Shown here: positions 17,875 through 26,790 of the stretch, in pieces | How positions within the stretch are numbered: the first letter of the stretch is position 1 | Layout of the letters: each line of letters opens with the position of its first letter | Assembly: GCA_036782995.1 (NCBI GenBank) | Contig: DAIPXZ010000011.1 | Span: forward strand, 1 to 50,466 | DNA from: DAIPXZ01 sp036782995 | GTDB lineage: Bacteria; Bacillota; Clostridia; Saccharofermentanales; Saccharofermentanaceae | Reading direction: 5' to 3' | DNA length: 50,466 nt | Made by a program: the position numbers and the translations under genes | Notes under the pieces: model-generated | Told to the model about the DNA's origin: nothing | The model's database searches: none | What the model saw: only the letters and a program-made list of their open reading frames with translations

Positions 17875-19941
17875 TTACTTCTTCAAGATGCCTTCCATAA
17901 TGTTCTTCGGCATTTCTGCGAAGTGTCCAATCTGCATAACAAACGTTCCGCGACCTTGTGTAGTGGAACGAAGTGCCGTTGCATAACCAAACATGTTGGA
18001 AAGCGGAACCTCTGCTTGAATCATCTGTGTACCGTTCTGACCTTCCATGCCTTTGATGGTACCACGGCGAGCACTGATGCCGCCCATAACATCACCCATG
18101 TAGTCATCTGGAACTTCGATATCAACACGCATAATTGGTTCGAGCAATACCGGGTCGGCTTTCTTCATACCTTCCTTAAAGCCCATCGATCCTGCGATCT
18201 TAAAGGCCATTTCAGAAGAGTCAACATCATGGTAAGAACCGTCAACAACGGTAACCTTAACGTCAACTACAGGATAGCCACCCAATACACCGCTTTGCAT
18301 GGCTTCGCGAATACCTGCATCGATTGGTCCAATGAATTCCTTCGGAATCGAACCACCGACGGTAGCATTTACGAATTCATAACCGGCACCCGGCTCACGA
18401 GGCTCCAAATCAAGAATACAGTGACCGTATTGACCGTGACCACCGGACTGACGTACGAAACGTCCTTCTGCGTGAACTGCCTTACGGATGGTTTCCTTGT
18501 AAGAAACTTGCGGAGCACCGACGTTTGCTTCCACCTTGAATTCACGGAACAGACGGTCAACAATGATATCAAGGTGAAGCTCACCCATACCAGCGATGAT
18601 GGTTTGTCCTGTTTCTTGGTTGGTGAATGTACGGAATGTCGGATCTTCTTCAGCCAGCTTCTGGAGTGCGATAATCATCTTTTCCTGCGAAGCGCGGGAT
18701 TTCGGCTCAATCGCAACTTCAATAACCGGCTCCGGGAATTCCATAGACTCCAAGATAATCGGAGCCTTGTCATCACAAAGCGTGTCACCTGTTGTTGTGT
18801 CCTTCAAACCGACAGCAGCGGCGATATCACCGGAGAATACTTCGGTAATTTCTTTACGCTCGTTGGCGTGCATTTGAAGAATACGTCCGATACGCTCTTT
18901 CTTGCCCTTTGTTGCGTTTGTAACATAGGAACCTGCTTCCAATACACCGGAGTATACGCGGAAGAAGCAGAGCTTACCGACAAAAGGATCTGTCATAAGT
19001 TTAAAGGCAAGTGCAGAGAATGGAGCTTCATCCGAAGCCGGACGCTCTTCTTCTTCACCGGAATCAGGGTTGATACCGGAAATTGCCTTGATGTCCAACG
19101 GAGAAGGCATGTAGTCAACGATTGCATCCAACATCATTTGAACGCCCTTGTTACGAAGGGACGTACCGCAGATTACCGGGATGATTTTACAACTTACGGT
19201 AGCCTTACGGAGTGCTGTCTTCAATTCGTCGATGGAAATCTCTTCTCCCTCGAGGAATTTCATGGTGAGTTCTTCGTCGGTTTCGGCGATCTTCTCAACC
19301 ATTTCTTCTCTCTTCTTATTAACAAACTCAACCATATCAGCCGGAACCTCACGGTCCTCGTACTGTTTTCCGTCTTCGCTTGTATAAACTTCGGCACGAA
19401 GAGTCATCAGGTCAATAATACCTTCAAAGTTCTCTTCCTTACCAATCGGTACCTGAATGGCAACAGCGTTACTCTTCAAACGATCAACAATCATGCTACA
19501 TGCGCGATAAAAATCTGCGCCCATGATGTCCATCTTGTTTACGTATACCATACGCGGTACACCGTAATGCTCGGCTTGTCTCCAAACGGTTTCCGTTTGC
19601 GGTTCAACACCGCCTCTTGCTGACAGAACGGTAACCGCTCCGTCCAGAACACGTAAAGAACGCTCAACTTCAACAGTAAAGTCAACGTGGCCTGGTGTGT
19701 CGATGATGTTGATACGATGTCCCTTCCAAGGAGCAGTCGTAGCAGCGGATGTGATTGTAATACCACGCTCCTGCTCTTGCTCCATCCAGTCCATGGTAGC
19801 TGCACCATCATGTACTTCACCAATCTTACGATTGATTCCTGTGTAGTACAGGATTCTCTCAGTAGTCGTTGTCTTTCCCGCATCGATGTGAGCCATGATA
19901 CCGATATTTCTTGTGTTTTCGAGTGAATACTCTCTTTTCAT
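17875..19941 (-). CDS. fusA: Elongation factor G
   Basis: EF-G drives translocation of tRNA and mRNA on the ribosome with GTP hydrolysis. The 688 residues show G1 AHIDAGKTTT, G3 DTPGHVDFT, G4 NKMD and the domain IV/V segments of the family. Length is typical. It lies 27 bp after rpsG in the str operon; the gap before tuf is larger. Confidence 0.98.
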   Translation of the reverse strand: MKREYSLENTRNIGIMAHIDAGKTTTTERILYYTGINRKIGEVHDGAATMDWMEQEQERGITITSAATTAPWKGHRINIIDTPGHVDFTVEVERSLRVLDGAVTVLSARGGVEPQTETVWRQAEHYGVPRMVYVNKMDIMGADFYRACSMIVDRLKSNAVAIQVPIGKEENFEGIIDLMTLRAEVYTSEDGKQYEDREVPADMVEFVNKKREEMVEKIAETDEELTMKFLEGEEISIDELKTALRKATVSCKIIPVICGTSLRNKGVQMMLDAIVDYMPSPLDIKAISGINPDSGEEEERPASDEAPFSALAFKLMTDPFVGKLCFFRVYSGVLEAGSYVTNATKGKKERIGRILQMHANERKEITEVFSGDIAAAVGLKDTTTGDTLCDDKAPIILESMEFPEPVIEVAIEPKSRASQEKMIIALQKLAEEDPTFRTFTNQETGQTIIAGMGELHLDIIVDRLFREFKVEANVGAPQVSYKETIRKAVHAEGRFVRQSGGHGQYGHCILDLEPREPGAGYEFVNATVGGSIPKEFIGPIDAGIREAMQSGVLGGYPVVDVKVTVVDGSYHDVDSSEMAFKIAGSMGFKEGMKKADPVLLEPIMRVDIEVPDDYMGDVMGGISARRGTIKGMEGQNGTQMIQAEVPLSNMFGYATALRSTTQGRGTFVMQIGHFAEMPKNIMEGILKK

Positions 19942-19968
19942 CGTTTCAATGCTCTCCTTTACGTGCGA

Positions 19969-20439
19969 TTACCATCTGTAATGTGCGAATGCTCTATTCG
20001 CATCAGCCATCTTGTGCATATCTTCTTTCTTCTTGTATGCACCGCCCGTGCTATTTGTCGCGTCAATCAATTCATTTGCCAAACGTTCAGACATTGTACG
20101 CTCGTTTCTTTCACGTGCATACTTAACAATCCAACGAAGACCCAATGTTTGACGACGGGCAGGACGAACCTCAATCGGAACTTGGTAGTTTGCACCACCA
20201 ACACGTCTTGCCTTAACCTCGAGTAATGGCATTACATTTTCAAGAGCTTCATTGAAAACTTCCAACGGCTCTTTGCCCGTGCGCTCTTTGATCATGTCAA
20301 ATGCGTCGTAGCAGATTTTTTGTGCTACACCCTTCTTACCGTCGAGCATGATGTTGTTGATGAGCTTGGTCACCTTCACATCATTGTACAGCGGATCAGG
20401 GAGCACTTCTCTAACTGGGACATTGCCTTTTCTTGGCAC
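19969..20439 (-). CDS. rpsG: 30S ribosomal protein S7
   Basis: S7 nucleates assembly of the head of the small subunit and contacts the E site. I chose the GTG at 20439: it follows AAGGAGGG with 7-nt spacing and gives PRKGNVPVREVLPD at the N-terminus and exactly 156 residues, the usual length. The frame is open upstream to 20487 without a good ribosome binding site. It is separated from rpsL by 168 nt, which may hold an S7-binding regulatory RNA. Confidence 0.97.
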   Translation of the reverse strand: MPRKGNVPVREVLPDPLYNDVKVTKLINNIMLDGKKGVAQKICYDAFDMIKERTGKEPLEVFNEALENVMPLLEVKARRVGGANYQVPIEVRPARRQTLGLRWIVKYARERNERTMSERLANELIDATNSTGGAYKKKEDMHKMADANRAFAHYRW

Positions 20440-20607
20440 TAGTCTTCCCTCCTTTTCATGATTATCAGCTCTCTTGACTGAAATCACAGGTACTCACGTT
20501 ATTCTCTTGGACCGTGTCAGCGCCAGTAAACGCATGTCCTTCAACGAAGCGATTGCTTCATATATTGACAGTGTACTGATCACTTATCTGTCCAACCACA
20601 GGATAGA
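20440..20607 (-). other. rpsL-rpsG intercistronic region
   Basis: This 168-nt spacer has no gene. In the transcript it contains the hairpin GAAGC-AATC-GCTTC. In E. coli the shorter spacer at this place is the translational operator bound by S7; a similar role here is inference. Confidence 0.4.
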
Positions 20608-21036
20608 TTACTTCTTGACCTTAGCGGCCTTTGGCTTCTTCGCTCCGTACTTTGAACGGGATTGCAGACGATTTGCAACACCTGCTGTATCCAAAGTTCC
20701 ACGTACGATGTGGTAACGCACACCAGGAAGATCCTTAACACGTCCGCCACGAATCAAAACAACCGAGTGCTCTTGCAAGTTGTGTCCGATTCCCGGAATA
20801 TATGCAGTCACCTCATAGCTGTTTGTCAAGCGAACACGAGCTACTTTACGAAGAGCAGAGTTCGGCTTCTTCGGGGTAACTGTCTTCACAACTGTGCAAA
20901 CACCACGCTTTTGCGGAGAAGAAAGATCTGTCTCCTGTTTGCGTAAGGTATTCAGTCCGCTCTGAAGAGCTTTGGAAGAAGACTTATATGTCTTCGATGT
21001 TCTTCCGGACTTAACCAATTGGTTGAACGTAGGCAT
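20608..21036 (-). CDS. rpsL: 30S ribosomal protein S12
   Basis: S12 lies at the decoding centre and shapes translational accuracy; mutations in it give streptomycin resistance. The ATG at 21036 (MPTFNQLVKSGR) follows GAGGAGGTG and gives 142 residues. Both classical resistance regions are present in wild-type form: TPKKPNSALRK and PGVRYHIVRG. It is the first gene of the str operon here; neither rpoC nor an L7Ae-like gene precedes it. Confidence 0.98.
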   Translation of the reverse strand: MPTFNQLVKSGRTSKTYKSSSKALQSGLNTLRKQETDLSSPQKRGVCTVVKTVTPKKPNSALRKVARVRLTNSYEVTAYIPGIGHNLQEHSVVLIRGGRVKDLPGVRYHIVRGTLDTAGVANRLQSRSKYGAKKPKAAKVKK

Positions 21037-21129
21037 CAATACACCTCCTCTCAAAAATTATTCCGAAAACCAAGAATTTCAACGGGGTCGACTCGCATGC
21101 TTCCCTATATATAAAGGGAGTACGATTTT

Positions 21130-21165
21130 CGGCACGCAAAAAAATTCCCGTTTCTTCGGGCAACT
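21130..21165 (-). promoter_or_regulatory. Leader hairpin with U-run upstream of rpsL
   Basis: The transcript would carry CCCG-AAGAAA-CGGG followed by AA and seven U, within about 40 nt of the predicted start. It looks like a weak terminator or attenuator in the str leader; the stem is short. Confidence 0.35.
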
Positions 21166-21166
21166 A

Positions 21167-21195
21167 AGTATAGCACCGTATTTTGAATTAGGCAA
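21167..21195 (-). promoter_or_regulatory. Promoter of the str operon
   Basis: Minus strand TTGCCT (21190-21195) and TATACT (21167-21172) with 17 bp between them, about 130 bp upstream of rpsL. Confidence 0.75.
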
Positions 21196-21274
21196 CTCTA
21201 AACAAAAGATTATTTTCTATTCTCGTTTATCATCCAAAAGCGAGCTTTTTTTCGTCACCAACTCATACAGAGAT

Positions 21275-22444
21275 TCAAAGACTAATACGATAAATCTCAG
21301 CACATGCATTTGCATCGAGCTTCACAAAACTTCCCATTGTACCGCCGTTTAATTGGAGATGCTCTACCAAATAATCGATGTCTTCTGCTTTGCCACCGAT
21401 TTCACTCATGCGAACCGGTAAGCCGCAGCTTGCGAAATAGTTTTCCAACGCATGAATTCCAGCCAAAGCCGTAGCTTTCGGATTGGCAAAATCCATCGCT
21501 ATGCCGAAAACACGATTCGCCCATTGTGCGAAACGCATCACATCGTGCTCATATGTATATTTCATCCACGCCGGGAAGATAATGGCAAGACCCGCACCGT
21601 GTGCGACAGAATACTTCGCAGAAAGCTCATGCTCCAATCCATGACTTGCCCAATCCTGTTCGCGCCCGACACCAACAATGTTATTATGTGCAACCATGCC
21701 GGCCCACATTATATTGGCACGAACATCAACATTCTCAGGGTCAACCAAGGCGCGAGGTACCTCATGAAGAAGCGTGAGCATCAAGCCTTCGCAAAGGCGA
21801 TCTGTTACTTCGACCTCTTTCGTATTGGTAAAGTATCTTTCCATGATATGAGCAAAAATATCAGCCGCGCCCGCCGCCGTTTGTTCCTTTGGAAGAGTAG
21901 CTGTAAGTGCCGGATTCAATACCGAGAAAAGCGGGCGGATAATCTCGTTGCTGCATCCACGCTTGTACATGCCTTCAGACTTCGTAATCACGGAGCTCTC
22001 CGAGCCTTCTGAGCCGGCTGCCGCAATTGTGAGAACCGTACCGAGCGGAAGTGTTTTCTCAGCAACTGCTTTTCCTGAATAAAAATCCCAAAAATCGCCG
22101 TCATAGCAAGCACCCATGCCGATGGCCTTCGCCGTATCGATGACTGAACCGCCGCCGACCGGAAGAAGGAAATCGATACCCTCTTTACGACAAAGCTGAA
22201 TTCCTTCGTACACCTTTGTGTCTAAAGGATTCGGTTGAACACCTGAAATCGAGAAAAAAGAAATCTTCGATGCTGTGAGCGATTTCTGCACACGATCCAA
22301 AAGGCCCGAGCGCACGACCGAACCTCCGCCGTATACAATTAATACTTTTGAACCGCCGTAGGAAGCGACGAGCTCACCGACAGCATTCTCGGTATCCACA
22401 CCGAAAACAAACTTCGTAGGACTTAAAAACGTAAAGGATTCCAT
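21275..22444 (-). CDS. Iron-containing alcohol dehydrogenase
   Basis: A 389-residue NAD(P)-dependent oxidoreductase of the iron-containing (type III) family, close in size to butanol dehydrogenases such as YqhD/BdhA. The N-terminal nucleotide-binding half contains YGGGSVVRSG and PVGGGSVIDTAKAIG; the metal-binding half contains ADIFAHIMERYF and HELSAKYSVAHGAG with the conserved histidines. It probably reduces aldehydes during fermentation. The start follows GAGGTGATTAC. The gene ends 80 bp before the str promoter with no clear terminator. Confidence 0.9.
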   Translation of the reverse strand: MESFTFLSPTKFVFGVDTENAVGELVASYGGSKVLIVYGGGSVVRSGLLDRVQKSLTASKISFFSISGVQPNPLDTKVYEGIQLCRKEGIDFLLPVGGGSVIDTAKAIGMGACYDGDFWDFYSGKAVAEKTLPLGTVLTIAAAGSEGSESSVITKSEGMYKRGCSNEIIRPLFSVLNPALTATLPKEQTAAGAADIFAHIMERYFTNTKEVEVTDRLCEGLMLTLLHEVPRALVDPENVDVRANIMWAGMVAHNNIVGVGREQDWASHGLEHELSAKYSVAHGAGLAIIFPAWMKYTYEHDVMRFAQWANRVFGIAMDFANPKATALAGIHALENYFASCGLPVRMSEIGGKAEDIDYLVEHLQLNGGTMGSFVKLDANACAEIYRISL

Positions 22445-22510
22445 GTAATCACCTCATCATCTTTCTTGTATGCCGATTTTCTCCATCCATTTTCTCATAG
22501 GAAAATAGGG

Positions 22511-22578
22511 AAAACCCTCACTATTTTGTCGTTTCATGCAATGATTTTGCAAAATCATTCGGCAAAGCGGAGGGTTTT
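22511..22578 (-). repeat. Nested inverted repeats downstream of the foldase gene
   Basis: AAAACCCTC (22511-22519) and GAGGGTTTT (22570-22578) enclose a perfect 20-bp palindrome (22540-22559) whose arms are AATGATTTTG and CAAAATCATT. On the minus strand the last arm ends in UUUUCCC, so it may act as a terminator for the lipoprotein gene, but the structure is much larger than usual. Confidence 0.6.
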
Positions 22579-22636
22579 CTATGGTTAAGCTTATTATATG
22601 AAATAATGCGTGAAGCTTTAAAGATACGGAGTCACA

Positions 22637-23749
22637 TTAGACCGGTTGATATTCCGATGCCTGAATGGCAACCATAATTTCATCCTGCATGGCCTCATAT
22701 GCGAGCGTAGTCTTGTCATCATCACTTATTTCACTTGTGCCGACAAAATACATCACATGATAACCGTAAACCGTCTCGATAATTTCGGTATCTCCAACTT
22801 CGCGAGTTGCGTCATACGACCAGTTTTCAAATTCGGCAACCATCTCGCCTTGATTTACTGAATACTCAGTGGATTCAGACGCAGTACCTTCTGTTAACGC
22901 AGCATCTCCGTTCATGACCATATCTTCATATGAGGTAATGCCGGACATGAAGTCTTGTGCCGCCTGATAGGCCGCAGCAATTTCCTCGTCTGTCAAAGAC
23001 TCACCGGTAGTTAAATCCATCGTCGGGAATAAAACGTGGCGAACAACAGGAACTGTAATATCCATGCCTGTAAAATCAAAGTTATTGATGTAATCATCCA
23101 TAGCCATAGAAGCTAAATAGTAGCGTTGCATTACTTCATTAAAACCCTGTAACGTCGCGATGTCACCGTAGTAAACCTTCACATAGCTATCACCGGTCAT
23201 TCCCAGAGTCTGTGCTTCCGTCTCGATAGCATCCAGCGCCCCGCTGATTGATGTGCTCGTTTCTTCGGAAAGTGCAAGATTGTGTTCTTCAGCATACTTC
23301 AAAAGATAAACTGTTCCTTGAATACCGGAAAGAACCGTACTCTCCAAAACATCGCCATATGTCGCACCCGCATCTGGTGCGATTGTGTTTTCTGCAGCCA
23401 AGTCAAGGTATCCATCTTCTGTAAGTGGATAAATACCATATGCAGTTGCGTAGCTTTGCATCTCCGAATAGGAATTCGCAAAATAGAAGTTATACTCCAA
23501 AGGAGATATCGTAATTCCGTTAATCGTGAAAGTCTTATTCATCATCGCAACCGCATCAGCACCGTAGCATTCCGTAGTGGAAGCAGGAATCGTGCTTGAA
23601 GCATCAATCGGTGTCGTGTCCGATGCCAAAGCAGTAACTGAACTCGTAATTGTTGTGGAAGTAGATTTGTCTTTACAGCCAGTAGCAAATGCGCTCATCG
23701 CCAGAAGCAAAGCAATAAAAACAACTAAGCTCTTATGTAATGTTTTCAT
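22637..23749 (-). CDS. PrsA/SurA-like foldase lipoprotein (putative peptidyl-prolyl isomerase)
   Basis: A secreted lipoprotein with lipobox FATGC (Cys25), a serine/threonine-rich linker and a chaperone-like helical region. The C-terminal part looks like a parvulin domain: VPVVRHVLFPT, then YSVNQGEMVAEFENW, VGDTEIIETVYGYHVMYFV. Such proteins help fold secreted proteins at the membrane-wall interface. It is 370 residues, within the family range. The start follows AAGGAGATTAT. It is expressed alone on the minus strand. The parvulin assignment is by motif pattern; the domain is divergent. Confidence 0.82.
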   Translation of the reverse strand: MKTLHKSLVVFIALLLAMSAFATGCKDKSTSTTITSSVTALASDTTPIDASSTIPASTTECYGADAVAMMNKTFTINGITISPLEYNFYFANSYSEMQSYATAYGIYPLTEDGYLDLAAENTIAPDAGATYGDVLESTVLSGIQGTVYLLKYAEEHNLALSEETSTSISGALDAIETEAQTLGMTGDSYVKVYYGDIATLQGFNEVMQRYYLASMAMDDYINNFDFTGMDITVPVVRHVLFPTMDLTTGESLTDEEIAAAYQAAQDFMSGITSYEDMVMNGDAALTEGTASESTEYSVNQGEMVAEFENWSYDATREVGDTEIIETVYGYHVMYFVGTSEISDDDKTTLAYEAMQDEIMVAIQASEYQPV

Positions 23750-23844
23750 ATAATCTCCTTATGTTCAGTAAATAAACCAAGGGCATTATACCACACATAG
23801 AAAGCCCGAATCGAGGCAAATTTACGCCATTTTTGCTTCTTTCA

Positions 23845-24615
23845 TCATCGATCACGTATCTCTATTATAATCGGGCAATGATCTGAGCCATCAATGTCAG
23901 TCAGCATCTCAGAAGAAAGCACCTCACTCTTATGTGCTTCGTCAACGAAAAAGTAGTCAATACGCCAGCCAACATTGCGTTCGCGAGCATAGGTTTTGTA
24001 TGACCACCACGTGTAGGCGTCTTTTTTGTCAGGGTAGAACATGCGGAATGTATCCACCCAGCCTTGGTCGCGAAATTTGTCCATATAAGCTCGCTCTTCC
24101 GGAAGAAAGCCGGATATCTTACTGTTGGCTTTCGGGTTAGCAAGATCAATTTCCTGATGTGCGGTATTAACATCTCCGCAAATAATGACCATTCGACCGC
24201 TCGATACCTGTTTTTTCACCTTGTCGAGAAGGCAATCATAGAAGCGAAGCTTAAAGTCGACGCGCTCCGGGCCACGACCGCCGTTTGGAAAATAGATGTT
24301 GTATAGAATGAATGTACCAAAATCAAGCTCGATAGTGCGACCTTCGTGGTCGAACTCGTCAGTTCCGAGACCGTATGACACGGAGAGCGGCTCGATACGT
24401 GTGTAAACCGCGGTTCCCGAGTAGCCCTTTCGTTCGGCCGATGAAAAATAACTGCGATAGTTGCCCATGTGAAGCAAAGAATCATCAAGCTGGTCAATGT
24501 TGGCTTTTGTCTCCTGAATGCAAACAATGTCGGCATCCATGGTCTCGACGGATAATGCAAAATTCTTCTTCGCAACGGCACGTATTCCGTTGACATTCCA
24601 GCTTACCAATTTCAT
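23845..24615 (-). CDS. xthA: Exodeoxyribonuclease III
   Basis: An AP endonuclease and 3' exonuclease of base excision repair. The 256 residues contain MKLVSWNVNGIRA, the metal-binding Glu in CIQETKA, the catalytic GDVNTAH and the C-terminal GSDHCPI. Length and motifs are standard for bacterial ExoIII. It is transcribed divergently from the flavoprotein gene. Confidence 0.96.
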   Translation of the reverse strand: MKLVSWNVNGIRAVAKKNFALSVETMDADIVCIQETKANIDQLDDSLLHMGNYRSYFSSAERKGYSGTAVYTRIEPLSVSYGLGTDEFDHEGRTIELDFGTFILYNIYFPNGGRGPERVDFKLRFYDCLLDKVKKQVSSGRMVIICGDVNTAHQEIDLANPKANSKISGFLPEERAYMDKFRDQGWVDTFRMFYPDKKDAYTWWSYKTYARERNVGWRIDYFFVDEAHKSEVLSSEMLTDIDGSDHCPIIIEIRDR

Positions 24616-24688
24616 TCTCTATCCCTCTTGTTTACTTTTCTTTTACTTTTCCATTCATTATATCAGAGTGGATTGGATTTTTTTGGGT

Positions 24689-24694
24689 TATAAT
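24689..24694 (+). promoter_or_regulatory. Probable -10 box for the flavoprotein operon
   Basis: A perfect TATAAT lies 50 bp upstream of the ATG at 24745. No good -35 hexamer is found at the normal distance. Confidence 0.45.
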
Positions 24695-24744
24695 ACGAGT
24701 AGAGACATTTTCGCATAGGTTTATCCCGCAAGGAGGTAGCCCTC

Positions 24745-25683
24745 ATGGCTGATCATCAAATGCTTTCGCCTCAAGAGGCGGAATCGACTCTCTCAACGCA
24801 ACCGATAGATATTCTCGTCATCGGCGGCGGACCGGCCGGCATATCCGCCGCATTGAATGCACATTCACGCGGTCGTAGTGTCGCCATTATTTCTTCAGAC
24901 TATAAAGAGAGTCGTCTCTACAAGGCGGCCTCTATCGATAACTACCCTGGACTTCCACACGTTAGCGGGGCAGGTCTTTTGGATGCAATGTATGAACAAA
25001 CCCTTGCGCTTGATATTCCCGTTATCATCGGTACGGCGCTCTCCATCATGCCCCCCTATCAAGAAGGCGGTTCTTTTCAGGTCTCCGTCGGTAGCTCCAT
25101 TTTTGAATCGAAAGCCATTATATTAACGACAGGCGTCACGTCAAAAACGATTCCCGGTGAGGACGAGCTACTCGGCAACGGTGTCAGCTATTGCGCAACC
25201 TGTGATGGTATGTTTTTCCGCGGACGTTCTGTAGCCGTCATGGCATTTACACGCGAAGCCATCGCGGAAGCCGCGGCCCTCCAGCGAATCGGGGTAACGG
25301 TTGACTTGATCATCAATGAAAGGGACTGGCAAAAGTGGGGACAAAGGGTCGCCCAAGAGGAAGGCATTGTGAACGTTCGCATCGAGACTATTACTTCATT
25401 GATTAAAGAAGACGCACACATTGTGTTGACTGCCAAGGACAACACCTACAATTATGATGGCGTCTTCATTCTTCGCGACAGTATTTCTCCGCAGTCTTTG
25501 ATAAAAGGCGTTCAAATGAACGGAAGCTTTTTTCTCACAGATGAGAGCGGCATGACATCCATTTCGGGGCTTTTTGCCGCGGGAGACGCATGTGGAAAAC
25601 CTCTGCAGATTGCCAAGGCTGTGGGAGAAGGTCAGCTTGCCGCGCTCAGTGCAGATTACTGGATGAATCAAAACCAAAAATAA
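24745..25683 (+). CDS. Thioredoxin-reductase-like flavoprotein lacking NADPH motifs
   Basis: A 312-residue member of the thioredoxin reductase family. It has the FAD motif GGGPAG (27-32), the redox pair Cys150-A-T-Cys153 in GVSYCATCDG and the C-terminal FAD motif GLFAAGDACG. The place of the NADPH-binding GGGxSA reads VMAFTREA (165-172), and the HRRDxxRA phosphate-binding segment reads INERDWQK, so NADPH binding is unlikely. Clostridia are known to have ferredoxin-dependent flavin thioredoxin reductases (FFTR) that lost these motifs; this may be one or a related disulfide oxidoreductase. AAGGAGGT precedes the ATG. An asparaginase-like gene follows after 17 bp, probably in one operon. No thioredoxin gene is adjacent. 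Confidence 0.85.
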   Translation: MADHQMLSPQEAESTLSTQPIDILVIGGGPAGISAALNAHSRGRSVAIISSDYKESRLYKAASIDNYPGLPHVSGAGLLDAMYEQTLALDIPVIIGTALSIMPPYQEGGSFQVSVGSSIFESKAIILTTGVTSKTIPGEDELLGNGVSYCATCDGMFFRGRSVAVMAFTREAIAEAAALQRIGVTVDLIINERDWQKWGQRVAQEEGIVNVRIETITSLIKEDAHIVLTAKDNTYNYDGVFILRDSISPQSLIKGVQMNGSFFLTDESGMTSISGLFAAGDACGKPLQIAKAVGEGQLAALSADYWMNQNQK

Positions 25684-25700
25684 TGGACGGGAGGACAATT

Positions 25701-26696
25701 ATGGAACAGAAACGTTTACTCATGGTTTTTACCGGCGGTGAAATTGCAAGCCGCATACACCTGAAGGCTTTGGAACTCGGAAGTGCGCCCTACACGCTCT
25801 TGGATAACCAAAATGCGTTAACGAAGAACATGACCATCATCGAGCCCATCAGCGTTTGCTCGGAAAACATCACACCACCGATGTACAAGGTACTATTCGG
25901 AGAGATTCAAAAAGCCGTCGGCAAGGGGAATAATTATGATGCAATACTCATTGCTCACGGCTCGGACACCTTAGCATACACCGCACAGCTAGCAGCCATT
26001 TTGCTCTCAGGTCTCGATGTTCCGGTCGTTTTCTTTGGCTCGAAGCTCCCTCCATCGCACCCGAATTCCGACGCTCTATCCAATCTTAAATCTGCCATCA
26101 CCCTCGTGAATCATGTTGACTCCGGTGTGTATGTTGTAGGCAAAGCCATTGATGGTAAAACCTATGCTCATTATGCATGCTATTGCATGAGTGCCGACGC
26201 CTGTAGCGATGATTACCTGAGCTACAAAAATATGTATGCCGGTATTATTAAGGGCAAAACCTACACCCCCAATGACGCTGTCCCTGCACCTGTCGCTCCG
26301 GCAAATGCGACCAAGTATCTCCATGCCCTTACTAAACTCATGACGCTCCCGAAGGAAGACACCATTCTCACTATCGATGCGTCCTCTTGCGTCAATTATG
26401 CCAACTACACGGTCGCTCGTTCTGACTACAAATTTGTGTTGCAGCGTTTGCATCATTTCGGCACCACCAACGCACTCTCCGCCGAAAACCCATTCTCCCT
26501 TCTTTACCTGAACAGTGCCTGCCAACGCTACGACAAGCACATCTTCATTGCGCCAATTGATTCTTCGCGTCCCGTTACCCCATCAACCCAAACCTTGCTC
26601 GATGCCAAAATCAAACCGTTATTCGACTGCCCATTTGAAGCTGCATGGGCTTACCTGATGTTATCTACATGGCTTGGAAAAATGATAAAGCTATAA
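25701..26696 (+). CDS. Asparaginase-like protein with altered active site
   Basis: A 331-residue protein of the L-asparaginase N-terminal fold. It keeps the general pattern: FTGGEIAS at the N-terminus, AHGSDTLAYTAQLAAILL, PVVFFGSKLPP and SDALSNLKSA. However, the nucleophile Thr of the TGGT motif is Glu, the Thr of HGTDT is Ser, and no lysine sits in the segment equivalent to GNRATK (GKTYAHYACYC). It therefore may not hydrolyse asparagine. The ATG at 25701 follows GGGAGG; an open frame extends back into the previous gene but overlaps it. It is 17 bp after the flavoprotein gene and converges on asnA. Confidence 0.8.
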   Translation: MEQKRLLMVFTGGEIASRIHLKALELGSAPYTLLDNQNALTKNMTIIEPISVCSENITPPMYKVLFGEIQKAVGKGNNYDAILIAHGSDTLAYTAQLAAILLSGLDVPVVFFGSKLPPSHPNSDALSNLKSAITLVNHVDSGVYVVGKAIDGKTYAHYACYCMSADACSDDYLSYKNMYAGIIKGKTYTPNDAVPAPVAPANATKYLHALTKLMTLPKEDTILTIDASSCVNYANYTVARSDYKFVLQRLHHFGTTNALSAENPFSLLYLNSACQRYDKHIFIAPIDSSRPVTPSTQTLLDAKIKPLFDCPFEAAWAYLMLSTWLGKMIKL

Positions 26697-26723
26697 ATTA
26701 CCGTGTTCATTCAATCTGTATAG

Positions 26724-26754
26724 AAAAAAGCACCGCGATGCGGTGCTTTTTATC
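26724..26754. terminator. Bidirectional terminator between the asparaginase-like gene and asnA
   Basis: AAAAAGCACCGC and GCGGTGCTTTTT form a long GC-rich stem around a 3-nt centre with A and T runs on the two sides, so it can stop transcription from both convergent operons. Confidence 0.92.
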
Positions 26755-26790
26755 GTATTCTCTTTGCAAGTAGTGGATTCCACTATTCGT

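Noticed and set aside
17848..19623. A 591-codon open frame on the plus strand opposite fusA
   Set aside because: It is antisense to a clear EF-G gene. The strong codon bias of fusA leaves the opposite strand free of stops; the translation has no recognisable domain and is rich in Cys, His and Arg.
25590..25700. Earlier start of the asparaginase-like gene inside the flavoprotein gene
   Set aside because: It would overlap the C-terminus of the flavoprotein; the ATG at 25701 has GGGAGG at good distance and begins where the family fold begins.
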